64,000 nt of DNA from Grosmannia clavigera kw1407 (Eukaryota; Ascomycota; Sordariomycetes; Ophiostomatales; Ophiostomataceae), in contig NW_014040801.1 of assembly GCF_000143105.1 (NCBI RefSeq), positions 1,060,559 through 1,124,558 on the forward strand. Reading direction: 5' to 3'. The notes under the pieces were generated by a model, which did no database searches, had not been told where the DNA came from, and worked only from the letters and a program-made list of their open reading frames with translations. Position numbers and translations under genes: made by a program. Numbering within the stretch: position 1 is the first letter of the stretch; each line of letters opens with the position of its first letter. Positions 51,692 through 62,568 of this stretch are shown in pieces.

Positions 51692-53919
51692 ATGAAAGAT
51701 TTCATCAAAGACAGAAACCACGATAATCGGAATATGTATGACGATCTACTGCAGATTGCATCAAAACAATGGTGTCTACTGACTCTGACTTCTCTTAATA
51801 GGGCCCGGCAACGTCAAGACCCGCAGGACCGACCTGCTCGACGGATCGTGGGACCGTGAGTTTTCTGTGATCTGCAAGAAAGGGTTCTCCGAAATGATTC
51901 AGCTTGCTAAGACTCAAATGCAGGCAGTCGGCTTTGACAGATTACCTTGCGGTTCGTTATTGTAGAGTGGACTGTACAGGTTCGAATGCGATGCTAATTT
52001 TCCGGTTACTGCAGTCCCACAACATCTCGGCTCGACAGATTGAGCACGATTTCCAAACGCGAAGAGAAGCAGCACTACGCCAAGCAGCTGAGGATGCAGA
52101 GCGAGCACGCGAGAATGGGGAGTCCGTGGATGCAGGCTTTGGGACGCCAGCGGCGGCAGCAAGGAGACGGGCGTCTGAGCGAATCGCAGCAGTGACGCCC
52201 TCAATATCCGAGACTCCCGAAACCCCTGGAAATGTCGAGTTACCTGAGGCAGAGGCAGAGGTCACTGGAAGCGTTAGTGGCAGCGGGAAGAAGCTATCGG
52301 CGCAGCAATTAAAGGTGCTGGACAAGATCAAGCAGAACAAGAAGGGCAAGAAGAAGAAGCGGCGGGCACTGGACAGTGACGACGAAGACGACCAGACACT
52401 GGCGGCGCTGAGCAGCATGGCGGTGCCGCTCCCGGGACAGATGGAAAACTGCGGATCATGCGGCAAGCGGTTTACGGTGACGCCGTATTCGCGTGCAGAC
52501 CCATCCGGCCGACTGCTCTGCACGGCTTGCAGCAAGAAGCTAGATCAAGAGGACGAGGCAGCACGTGGAGCAAAGGGTCCGAAGCGAGCACGAGGGTCAG
52601 GGCAAGGTGGAGCAGGCGGTCGCGGGGGTGTGGGAGGCGGAGGGCCGGTGGGCCAGCGACGGAAGACACAGAGCCGAATCCTGGACGGGGCATCGCCGGT
52701 GGGAGTGAAAACATTACTAACGCTGTGCGTGGAGCACCTGTCACGCAACATAGACCGAGCTGAGGATCTGGGCGACCTGCCGGAGGACCTGGTGGACCGG
52801 GTCGGACGGATGTTGTCGAAGCGGCGGCTGCTGAGCCCAATAACATTGCAGCTGCTGGTGCGACCAGAGTCCGAGGAGATTTGCGTGTACGATGGGGCAG
52901 AACTGGTGACCAACGACTACCTGGCGATATTGCAGGCAATGCCGCGGCTACGACGGCTGGTGGTGTACAACGCGATTCAGTTCAAGGACGAGGCGCTGCA
53001 GTACCTACAGCAGCGGGACGTGCGGCTGGAAGCGCTGTGTCTGTACGGGGCGAACCTGCTGTCGGAGACGGCGTGGAAGAGCTACTTGGTGGAGCGAGGG
53101 AAGTGGCTGCGAACGCTGCACGTGTGCTACACGGACAAACATGTGACGGACGATCTGGCGGCGTACGTGAGGGACTGCGCGCCGGAGCTGCAGCGGCTGA
53201 AGATCAAGGGAAACCAGGCGATGGGGCCAGTGGGGGTGGGGCACCTAGGGGGGCTGGCGGGACTGCAGCACCTAGGGCTGGACCTGACAGCGTCGATACG
53301 AGCAGACGTGCTGGTGCGGCTGTTGGAGCAGGTGGGTGGCAGTCTACAGACGCTGTCGCTGCGACGGGCCGACGAGGTGGACAACACGGTGCTAGCGGCG
53401 CTGCGGGAGCACTGCCGGGGACTGCGCAAGTTGCGACTGACGGAGAGCAACCGGTGCACCGATGCAGGCTTTGTGCGGCTGTTCAACGGCTGGGCCAACG
53501 AACCGCTGCGCTTTGTGGACCTGGAGGGTTGTCGGTTTGACGATCCGGACCAGCCGCGAACAAACGAGGCCGGCATCGGACTCTGCTCAGACGGTTTCCG
53601 GGCACTGATGGCGCACTCGGGCGTTGGGCTGCAGCACGTCAACGTGTGTGCGTGTCGGCACATTGGACGCGAAGCGTTTGAGGACGTCTTCGCGGCTAGC
53701 AAGACGTACCCGGAGCTGCGCCACATAGAGGTCAGCTTCTGCGAGGGGGTCACGGACCAGATCGTCTGCAGCATGTTCCGGTGCTGCCCGAATCTGCGAG
53801 AGGTGGTCACATTTGGTTGCATGCGGGTGACGGGCGTACAGGTGCCGCACGGACGAGTCGTGGTGGGTGTGCCGAACGCGTTGGGGATGCAGACAGTAGG
53901 GCATGATGAGGAGGAGTAG
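51692..53919 (+). CDS. RAD7: RAD7, leucine-rich-repeat subunit of the Rad7-Rad16 repair complex
   Basis: Four exons, 51692-51735, 51802-51855, 51924-51951 and 52015-53919, 676 residues. Splicing yields RRIVGPQSALTDYLASHNISA, the known fungal Rad7 beginning. Exon 1 (MKDFIKDRNHDNRN) is less certain. A Lys-rich region and an acidic patch precede a zinc-finger-like motif (MENCGSCGKRFTVTPY ... CTACSKK). Then come an F-box-like helical part (EDLGDLPEDLVDRV) and leucine-rich repeats over the last 400 residues (for example LRRLVVYNAIQFKDEALQYL). The C-terminal CEGVTDQIVCSMF repeats fit the family. Rad7 is the substrate adaptor of the NEF4/Elongin-Cul3-type ligase with Rad16. Their genes are only 1.9 kb apart here. 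Confidence 0.93.
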
Positions 53920-54292
53920 GAGAAGAGATGGCGGAGAGGAGGAAAGGAAAGGGAAAGGAGTAGGGCATATGGACAGGGAAGGGGAACAGGTGTTACGGAC
54001 AATTTGAACTTTGCTAAGATACCAGATGGGTGATGTCGTAAATGGCTACAAACAACTGCAGACGAAGGGCGTAGAAGACATTAATAGAGGGGCCAGACGA
54101 AGTACTACAGCGTTAGTTTTATAGGAAGTTAGCGGCTTTAGCGGCTTTCATTCCGTATCTCAAGATCGAAGTCGCGATTCGACAGCAGAAGAGCAAGCAT
54201 TGCCGAGTGAGAAAGAGGATAAAGAAGACGTCCAGCATATTTTAATAGTTTAGCTGTCTTTGGAGGCACCAGGTCATCCTCCCTTTCTCGCC
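53920..54292. other. Intergenic, no gene seen
   Basis: About 370 bp between RAD7 and the serine dehydratase gene, both plus strand. A purine-rich start is the RAD7 3' UTR; the rest should be the dehydratase promoter. Confidence 0.5.
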
Positions 54293-55461
54293 ATGGGATC
54301 ACAGCTCTCGGACGACGTCCCGGTCAAGCCATGGATCGAGACGCCGTGTCTGTTCTCGGCCGCTCTCTCGCGTGCTGCCGGATGGTTGGTTTCTTTTGGG
54401 GGGTCTGACCTCTGCCTTTTTCCTGTTACCCGCCTGCTGACAACGACAGTAACGTCTACCTCAAGCTCGAGTGTCTCCAACCATCGGGTTCGTTCAAGTC
54501 GCGCGGTATCGGCAACCTGATGATGCGCGCGTCTGTCGGCGACAGGGACACCCACTTCTACTGCTCGTCCGGCGGCAATGCTGGCCTGGCCTGTGCCGTG
54601 GCTGCGCGCGTCCTGGATGCGCCGGCGACCATTGTAGTGCCCACGTCAACGTCGGCCTACATGGTAGACAAGCTGCGGGCGGCTGGCGCTGAGGTCCGGC
54701 AAAGGGGGGCCGACTGGGCCGCAGCAGACCAGCACTTGCGCGAAGAGGTGATGCAGGAGGATGAGGAAGGAAAAAATGAAACCCAAAAGGTCTACGTCCC
54801 TCCCTTTGACCATCCCGACGTCTGGGCTGGCGCGGCCACGATAGTCGACGAGCTGTCCGTACAGCTGCCGGTCGGCGTATGTCCGGACGCGCTCATCTGC
54901 AGCGTCGGTGGTGGCGGCCTGCTCTGTGGTCTGATGGAAGGCATCGAGCGGGTGTACGGGGCGCAAGCTCCCACAGTCCTCGCTGTCGAGACCGCCGGCG
55001 CCGACAGTCTCGCAGCCAGCGTGGCGGCTGGCCGGCTGGTCACCCTACCAGCCATCACGTCGATCGCCACGTCGCTTGGTGCTAGACGGGTGGCTGAGCA
55101 GGCATTTGCATGGACGCAAAAGAAGCAAAAGAGGACCGTGCGAGACACCGTGAACGGCACTGTGCAAGATACCGACAGGGAGACAGCAGTCGTTCCTGTC
55201 GTCGTGACAGACGCCGACGCCGTCGAGGCCATCGTCCGGCTCCTTGACGACGAGCGGCTGCTGGTCGAGCCGGCCTGTGGCGCCGCGCTGGCGCCTCTTT
55301 ACGCCAAACATGGCTCCGGCGTCAGTCTGCTGCGCCACCACATCGGCGATGGCCTGACCGACGCCGCGTGGGCTGTCCGCAACGTCGTCGTCGTCGTCTG
55401 CGGCGGCTCCAACATCAACCTATCCATGCTAGAGGAGTACCGGGCGCGGTTTGGCCGGTAG
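54293..55461 (+). CDS. L-serine/threonine dehydratase, PLP-dependent
   Basis: Two exons, 54293-54384 and 54450-55461, 367 residues. The intron has a GTTGGT donor, CTGACAAC branch and ACAG acceptor. The fold-type II PLP signature SGSFKSRG places the Schiff-base lysine at Lys47. SSGGNAG binds the substrate, and SVGGGGLLCG binds the phosphate. The length and the short N-terminus (no regulatory ACT domain) point to catabolic serine dehydratase (SDS/Cha1 type) and not biosynthetic Ilv1. It converts Ser or Thr to pyruvate or 2-oxobutyrate plus ammonia, in cytosol or mitochondria. Insertions around residues 150 and 280 are charged and low in complexity. Ser-versus-Thr preference cannot be judged. 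Confidence 0.9.
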
Positions 55462-55585
55462 GTGCGCGGAGAGACTAGATAGAGAGAGACGTTACCCAGA
55501 ATGGACATATTCCATCTTTGGTTCTGTTATGATTAAGCGCTTCAGGTCTTTTGAACTGTCTCTTCCACTGTTGAATCATTCCCGG

Positions 55586-56459
55586 TCAGTCCTTGACCCT
55601 TTCTCTCCGAATATACTCCAGTTCTGCATAGCCCTCTGGGACCTGCCCTCCATCCACAATGTCCTGCACCAGCTCGACCTCGCCGAAGTAGTTGACAGAC
55701 CCGCGCTGCTGGAAACCCAGGCCGGTGAACAGGCCGATGCTCGCTGTATTGGTCGCCTGAATCTTGACGACGAGCCGCCGTAGCTTGCCAGCACGGGCTC
55801 CTGTTCCTGCTCCTGCTCCTGCTGCCGCCTCGGCCAGGATGGCCTCTCGATGTCGCTGCAAGACAAAGTACAGGAGCGCCGTGACGGCAGCACGGCCAAA
55901 CCCCTGGCCGCGGTCCTCCGCCCGCGCAATCATAACGTCCACCTCGCCGCTGTACAGCACGACTGTGCCGCCGTGGTCTTCGTCATTGTCGTCCTCGTCG
56001 TCCCACACGTGCAGGAAAAAGTTGATGTCGCCAACCATGCGGCTGGGCACATCGTCCACGCCCGCCACGACGCCGCCGCTGCTGCTCTCATCCCGCTCCC
56101 CCAGCGGCCGGCACAGGACAAACGTCAGCTTGTCGGCGGCGGCGCGCCACTCCACCTGGTTCTCGTACTCCTCTGCCAGCGTCAGTCGGTCCGATGCCGT
56201 GGCCACGCGGACAGCCTGATTCTTAGTCAGCAAAAAAAGAGAGAAAAAAGAGCTGCTGCCGATGCGCCGCACAGAAAGAACGACCCGCGCCTTCCTACCT
56301 CGTCCTCCATCCAGTCGTGGTACGTCGGCACATGATGGCTGTCGTACGGCACCAGGAGGACACGTGACGTCGAGATGGCTAACCAGCGTGTCAGTCTGGG
56401 TAGGCCACCAAAAGACGTAAAAGGGCAGGCCGGTTACCTGTCGTCTCGTTGACTTTCAT
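55586..56459 (-). CDS. NAT9: NAT9-like GNAT acetyltransferase
   Basis: Three exons, 56459-56438, 56378-56299 and 56215-55586, 243 residues. Splicing gives MKVNETTAISTSRVLLVPYD, the standard NAT9 start, then HVPTYHDWMEDEAVRVATAS and LTLAEEYENQVEWR. The acetyl-CoA loop is RAEDRGQGFGRAAV. Two inserts are unusual: an acidic DDEDDNDEDHGG and an Ala/Gly run (GAGAGTGARAG) before the last strands. NAT9 family members are GNAT fold; animal NAT9 acts in cytosol near microtubules and an acetylation target in fungi is not settled. Convergent with the dehydratase, 124 bp apart. Confidence 0.9.
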
Positions 56460-56734
56460 TTTGCGGAGACGCGGGCGTTGGTCAGGATGAGATCTTACGA
56501 CGGAAAAAGGTGTTAAAGTGGGAAACCGGGCCGTTGCCCAAAAACCGAGCGAAAAATCCTCTTTCGGCAAACTAACAGGAACGTCTACATATTTGACGCA
56601 ACCATTCCAGGCCGTTCCAGCTCGGTTCCCGTGCGTCCAGCCAGTAGCCTCTTGTGCATGCGATTCGTGATTTCATTAATCTGCATCTACGTACACGGAC
56701 GATCGTACAACGGTCCCCGGCTCTCAACCCCCTC

Positions 56735-58710
56735 TCAGTCTTCCACGGGCAGCGGTGGAAACAAGCCGTCATCGCTGCTCTTGCCAGGCGACCGTAGGGG
56801 CAGTCCGTAGTCAGTGTCGGCGCCGAGACGGGCATCCTGGAACGTGCGCCGGCCGCTCGCCACGCCGAGCACGTCCAACACTTCGGCTGCTTTGGCCGGC
56901 ATCACGGGCTGCAGCAAGATGCTGACTACGCGCAGTGCCTCGGCTGCTAAAAAGACGACTTGGCGCATGCGGAGGCGGTCAGCAGCGGCCACGTCCACAG
57001 CACCGGCCTCATCGGCGACGTCGGCCGTCCGAGCCAGCGTCCACGGCGCGTTCTCGTGCACAAACCGGTTCGTCTGGTAGACCAGACCCATGACGGCACG
57101 CAGAGCCCCGCGGGCATCCAGACGGTCCATGTGGCCGGCAGCCACGGCGGCAATGCCATCAATGGCAGAAGCCTGGGTCTCGAGGGAGGGTTCAGGGGCA
57201 GCCATGCCAGCCTTGCCGGCTGCCGTCGCCTCCTCGACAGCTTCCCGCACGTTCCAGCGTGTCGTCCGCATGATCCGGCCCAACAGGTTGCCCAGGCCGC
57301 CCTGCAGCCCTTTCTTGTAGCGCTCGACAATGTGCTCGTTGCCGTAATCAGCGTCCTGCTCGACACCGCCGTCGTACACCAGGTAGTAGCGCATGGCGTC
57401 GACGCCGAAGCGGTCCATGGCGTAAAACGGGTTGACCACGTTGCCGTCCGACTTGCTCATCTTCTTGCGGCCCAGCGTCCAGTGCGCGTGGCTGAGCAGC
57501 TGCCGCGGTACCGGAAGATCCAGCGCCAGCAACAGCGCCGGCCAGTACACCGCGTGGAACCGCACAATGTCCTTGCCCATCACCTGCACATCTGCCGGCC
57601 ATCCGCCGGCTTCCTGGCGCTGGCGCTGTTCGGGTGTAGGAACTGACGAGGAGGACACTGCTTGTGGATAGGATGACGAATTGGACGACGCCACAGCCCG
57701 AACCTGTCCCTGGTCTGCATCGCCTTCCTCGCCCCCCTCCCAGCGGTCCGGATAGCCGGCCTTGGTCAGGTAGTTGACCAGCGCGTCCACCCACACGTAT
57801 ATCGTCTGGCTCGCGTCCTCCGGCACGGCCACACCCCAGGTCAGTCGGCTGGCTGGCCGCGAAATCGACAGGTCTTCCAGTTGGTTCGTCACCCAGTGCA
57901 CCACCTCGGCCATGCGTGCGGCCGGCACCACAAAGTCTGGCCGCGCTGCGTACAGCTGCAGCAGCCGGTCGCGCACTGCCGTCATGCGGAAGTGGTAGTT
58001 GATTTCCTCGGTCCATTCGACTGTCTTGCCCGTCTCGGTCGACACCATCTCGACGCGACCCGTCGCCGCCGCAATCCGCTTCTCCACCAGAGCCTCTGGG
58101 TAAAAGGTCTCGTCGCTGACACAGTACCAGCCCTGGTGCTTCGTCTGGTACACGTAGCCGCGTCGCCGCAGCCGCCGCCAGATCGCTCGCACCGCCGCCA
58201 CGTGATCGCTGTCCGTCGTGCGGATAAAAAAGTCGTTGGCCAGCTGCGCTCGGCGCGCCAAGTCGGCAAACACGGCCGCGTTCTCGTCGCAGAACTGCTT
58301 CGGCGCCACTCCCGCCCGTGTCGCCGCCTGCTGCACCTTCATCCCGTGCTCGTCCGTGCCCGTACAGAGCAGCGCCCGCCGCCCCTGCAGCGTCTGCCAC
58401 CGCTTCAGCACGTCCGCCAGCACCATGCTATACATGTGGCCCACATGGGGATCTGCCCGGTCAGCACTCTGCATTCCTTGTCTACGGCACCCTAACTCGC
58501 ACAGTTGTCCGTTCATGACACACCTGAATTCACGTAGAAGATCGGCGTCGTCACGTAGTATGGCTTCGTCGCCGAGACGTCACTCTGCAGCCGCTGGAAG
58601 CTCTGGAATCGCCGAAACCCACTGCAGCTGCAGCCCGGCAACCGCACAGCCGGCCACATCAGAATGCCCAGCCGCCGTGCCGCTACTATACGGTTCATTG
58701 TGTGCTGCAT
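56735..58710 (-). CDS. MSM1: MSM1, mitochondrial methionyl-tRNA synthetase
   Basis: Two exons, 58710-58524 and 58452-56735, 634 residues. The start is MQHTMNRIVAARRLG; a second ATG 12 bp on is as good. The first 40 residues are basic and acid-free, a mitochondrial presequence. The class I signatures are HVGH in FYVNSDPHVGHMYSM (restored by splicing) and KMSKS in LGRKKMSKSDGN. CTGTDEHGMKVQQAA and the anticodon-binding helix bundle near the C-terminus (VVSILLQPVMPAKA) fit mitochondrial/bacterial short-form MetRS without a C-terminal tRNA-binding domain. It charges mitochondrial tRNA-Met. CGATAAA lies about 90 bp upstream. Confidence 0.95.
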
Positions 58711-59159
58711 CCAAAGGTCGAACCGATTGCGGTTGCGTTTGGAGACAGCTCACACCAGAGCTTGAAAAGCTTCTCCAAAGCTCACCATATTTTGGCGCGA
58801 TAAAAGACCGTGCGAACTGTACTCCTCGATAACTGTGACTGCATATTGTGGAGCATTCGTCTGTTTCAGCCGGCGCAAACACTGTGAGCTTCACGTCAAC
58901 TCTTCTCTTTTTTTCTTCCCGCTCCCACAGCTGACTGACGATCCTCGACACATTGCGCTCAGCACCACACACCGTCTTAGCGACACACGACTACCACAAG
59001 GCTACACCTATACTCTATCTTTGCTTTCCACTCTTCACCGGCCGCCTCCTCGGGCAACGGCCAGCCGACTTGCTAAAGCCGGGCTTCTCTCTCCCTCTCT
59101 CTCCGTGCTACTCTTCCAGCTTCGTCGCCGTTCTGCACCGGCGCATCTTCGACCTCGAA
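58711..59159. promoter_or_regulatory. Divergent promoter MSM1 / MTR2
   Basis: 449 bp between divergent start codons. CGATAAA at 58798 and CGATAA at 58827 lie on the MSM1 side. The MTR2 leader (59080-59120) is rich in TCTC words. Confidence 0.5.
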
Positions 59160-59929
59160 ATGTCCGCCGCCGCCGCCGCCGCCGCCGCCGAAGAGCTCGA
59201 AGTTAAAATATCAACAGAGGGTACCGTCCATCCGACACTGCCCAGCCGTTTCGCTTTCGTCCTGTCCTCTTCACCTCTTGCTGACCCTCTCTAGCTGCCC
59301 AGAGCTTCATCGAGTGGTTCTATTCCTTTGTCAGCGACCGCAAGCCCCTAGCCGCCTTTTACGTCAACAGCAATGCCAAATATGCTGCCGTCGGCCTCGC
59401 CGCCGACATCTCCATCAACGGCCTCGTCTGTCCCACACCGGCCGACTTTGAGGCCCTCCTAGAGACCCAGGCAACGGGAAAGAGTGCCGGCGCCGCCACC
59501 AATGGCGTTGGCAGCAGCAATGGAGCCACGGCCAACGGTGGTGCCTTCAAGCCAAACAATGCATCCTCCTCCACTCCCATCTCCCAGCGCGTCCGCTACG
59601 ATGTCGACAGCTTCGACGTCCACGTCCTCAACCCCCAGTTTCGCCTCGCCTGTCCGGACCAGCTGTTACAGCGGCTGATTCCCACCGGTCCCAGCGGCAG
59701 CAGCGGAACCGCCAGCAGTAGCATCGCACAGCTGCAGCAGAAAATGGCCTCGCTCCTTGTCCAGGTCACCGGTCACGTCGTCTACGGCGGCGGAAAGGAC
59801 GCTGTAAGAGGACCGTTCACCGAGGTGCTCGTGCTCGTCCCCAACTGGGATGTGCTCATTGCTGGAGCCAGGGCACCGCGTGGCCTGCGCAGCCATCTGA
59901 TTCTCAGCCAGAACTTCCGTGCGCTGTGA
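59160..59929 (+). CDS. MTR2: MTR2-like NTF2-fold mRNA export factor
   Basis: Two exons, 59160-59220 and 59295-59929, 231 residues. The protein starts with eight Ala and an EELEVKIST helix, then an NTF2-like fold begins (AAQSFIEWFYSFVSDRKPLAAFY). A low-complexity loop rich in Gly, Asn and Ala (about residues 80-115) splits the fold, and the second half has VRYDVDSFDVHVLNPQF and a C-terminal strand pair (FTEVLVLVPNWDVLIAGARA). This fits fungal Mtr2, which dimerises with Mex67 and carries mRNA through nuclear pores. The alternative is another NTF2-like protein such as Ntf2 itself, which is smaller and lacks the loop. Confidence 0.8.
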
Positions 59930-60207
59930 CCGCCAGACCGATCGCGAGGCGAGTTTCGAGAGGGATCAAAACAGGGGTGTACATATGCAATTATCGGGTT
60001 TAGCAGATCATAGAGGAAAGCCAGCCCTCTGCTTGGCGTTTTTGTTCTTGTGGACAAGGGGAACCACCAGAACCGGGTATTGGGAGTCTTGCCTTAGGAT
60101 CTTACACAGAAGCCAACAAAAGTTGGAATGCAAAGGATACAGATAATATTGACTGTTACGTTCTACGTGAACCTGGCAAAACCCAAGTCACGTGTGTTGA
60201 TACTTAT

Positions 60208-60218
60208 GTACTCCGTAC
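60208..60218. repeat. GTACTCCGTAC, palindrome-family relative
   Basis: An 11-bp inverted-repeat word, near-palindromic, just downstream of the RAM2 stop and 280 bp after MTR2. Confidence 0.6.
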
Positions 60219-60221
60219 CCC

Positions 60222-62002
60222 CTATGCCGTTTTGCCTGCACCGTGCTTCAGCTGCTCTCGCTGGTACTCCCAATAGCCAGCCCGGATGGGGTCCCATTTA
60301 TTGGCCAGGCGCTCTAGGTAGAGGTCGGCTAGCGGTATGTCGCCCTTTTCTCCATAAATCGTTGCCAACACGTCCATCGCATGCGTGCTCTTGACAACCT
60401 CCTCGTCGCCTTGGCCGATTTTCCCCACAAACTGCGACGCAAAATCCTCGATCGATCCCAGCGGCCGGTTGCCCTTGGACAGCACGCCCTTGAGGTAGTT
60501 CCACGGGCTCTCGTTCTGCGGCGCCTTATGAATGCTGTCCTTGGCATAACGGATCTCTCGCTCGATTATCGCCTCCGGCACCGCCGGGTCGTGACCGATG
60601 TTAAGCTTGCCCAGCGATGTCTCCAAGCCGTCGCCATCTTCGCCCGTCGACGCTGCATCTTCCGGCGTAGAGTTTGCAGGGTCCGAAAAGACAAGGAAGA
60701 AGCGATGTGACCAGGCCGAGTTGTTGCGCACGTCCTGTCGGATAAAGGCCTCTGTGGCAATCCGCTCGTCTGCGGTCCAGTACGCAAGCTTGCGCACGAG
60801 ATAGTGCCGGTACGACCAAACGTGATAGTTCTTCGTGTCTTCCGCCAGAATCATCGTGAGGAAGTCGACCTCACTGCGGGCAAAGGCAGCCACGCGCTCC
60901 GGTGAGTCAGCAATCTGCGAGTAGTGGAGCTCCGCCAGCAGGTACCGGTGGTGCCAGATCTGGTAGTTCTTGAGGTTCTGCAGCGCCACTTCGTTGAGCC
61001 ACTCGATCTCTCCCGTCACCGGTAGCTTCAGCGCGTTGACGACCGAAAACCGGTAGAGCCAGACGGTGTAGTGCGCCGGGTTGAGCGAGATGATAAACTC
61101 TGTCAGTCTCAGACAGCGTGGCGAGTATTCCGGCTTTGCCATGACTGCTCGCAAGTATGAGATTGCTAACAGTGCAAAAATCAGCATACGCAACACATCA
61201 ATGATCCAAAACGAACAGGACAGGTGTACCTTCGCCGTAGGCTTCAGGGTATGCAATGGCTGCGAGGGCGCCCTCAGGCTCGACAATCGCAACGGGCTCG
61301 ACGTCGTCCCATTCTGGGTCTTGCGCGTAGGACCCGCCGGTTCGCTGTCCGTATAGCTCCATTTGCAGTTTTGCAATCTCGGCACGCCGCTGCTTCTCTG
61401 CTTGTATGTCCTCTGGCGTGATGTCGGAACTTGACGTGTTTCGCTTGGCAAGAAATGCACAGTGAGAGACCCCGAGTATAGTCAGACGCACACGGCGGGC
61501 AGTGCGCTCGCGGAAATCGTCGAGGCTGTAGGTGCCCACGTCGCGACCGGATCGGTCACGGCCCCAGACAGAAGGAGGACCACTTGGGGGCGGGCCTGAC
61601 GTAGTGTCAGGTGGGGGGGCTTTCTTAAGAGCACGAAGCGGCAGACTGGCCTCGTTTGCGTGTCGCCAGAGTTCCTTTTGCGTCTTGTTGGAGAGAACGG
61701 GCCGCTTCCTCGATGCAGATGTTGCAGATGCTCCCAGATACTGTGCGGTTGCCCACGATGTACGCTCAGCCGGCGAGAGACTGCTAACCCCTGCCTTGTC
61801 TATTGACTTTGCGTACGGACGTCCCAGATAGTAGCGTTCCCGAGTCTGCTCGTTCACAGTTCGGGGCGGTTGTGGTGGTGAGACCGAAGGACCAGATGCT
61901 GTCAGGTTGTGAGTATGTGCAGAAGCAAGACAGAGGGGGACGGGAAAAACGCGTACTACTTGCTTCTTTGGCCCTCTGCGTGACCTTGGCCTTTGGTGGC
62001 AT
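60222..62002 (-). CDS. RAM2: RAM2, farnesyl/geranylgeranyltransferase alpha subunit
   Basis: Exons 62002-61960, 61898-61230 and 61165-60222 join in frame to 551 residues. The core from MELYGQRTGG (61362) on would be 358 residues, the normal Ram2 length: WDDVEPVAIVEPEGALAAIA is the usual beginning, and PPTA repeats follow (HYTVWLYRF, NYQIWHHRYLL, NYHVWSYRHYLV, NSAWSHRFFLV, SPWNYLKGVL). The extra 193 residues start MPPKAKVTQRAKE and include LGRPYAKSIDKAG and KSGRDVGTYSL-like text; I do not recognise this region. It may be a genuine extension or part of another gene. Ram2 pairs with Ram1 or Cdc43 to prenylate CaaX proteins such as Ras and Rho in the cytosol. Confidence 0.85.
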
Positions 62003-62568
62003 TTTATGCCGTCCACTTCTTTGTCCAAAACCTCTGATCTCGAGAGGATAATATTCTTCAATAAACCGAAAAGCCCGACAACAGCTGCAAGGGAACAACG
62101 CCCCGCTAAAACGAGGTGGGGGTAGCCCGCACTAGTTATTGCCCAGGCTGAAAACGGCACGACCTCCAACAACGATACCTCCAACATCGTGTTACCTCCA
62201 ACTGCTTCACCACGTGAGTGCATTTGTGTACCCACTGCAACTTCACAACGCAGAACAATATCAACACGTATCTTTCCCAATCCGGCAATTGCGAGCCTAA
62301 TGGGCAACCCCTTGCTGATTCGCATTTTTTAAGGTTAATACGAATCCTTGCTGAAAATAGAATATGGCTGACTAGATATCAACACTCACTGCAGTGCGAG
62401 ACTTTTAGCATTCTGTAAGTATTACAAGATTCCCAACAGCTGTACGGACTCCGTAGTTATCTCATATTAAGAACACCCCCTCCCGACAAAGAATGCGCCA
62501 CCTATTCCGTGCAAAAAAAGTTGACAAGACAAAAGTAAAGAAATGTGACTGCCCCTCAGTGCAGCTCA
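62003..62568. other. Intergenic, no gene seen
   Basis: About 565 bp between the upstream RAM2 start and the ERG12 stop. Contains TACGGACTCCGTA at 62443-62455, a relative of the dispersed palindromes. Otherwise AT-rich short frames. Confidence 0.5.
62443..62455. repeat. TACGGACTCCGTA, palindrome-family relative
   Basis: A 13-bp inverted repeat with a single central base, downstream of ERG12, part of the same dispersed family. Confidence 0.55.

Noticed and set aside
61445..61494. Possible 50-bp intron in the RAM2 upstream exon (GTGTGCG to CCAAG)
   Set aside because: Removing it shifts the frame and ends the protein early, while reading through keeps a long coherent frame.
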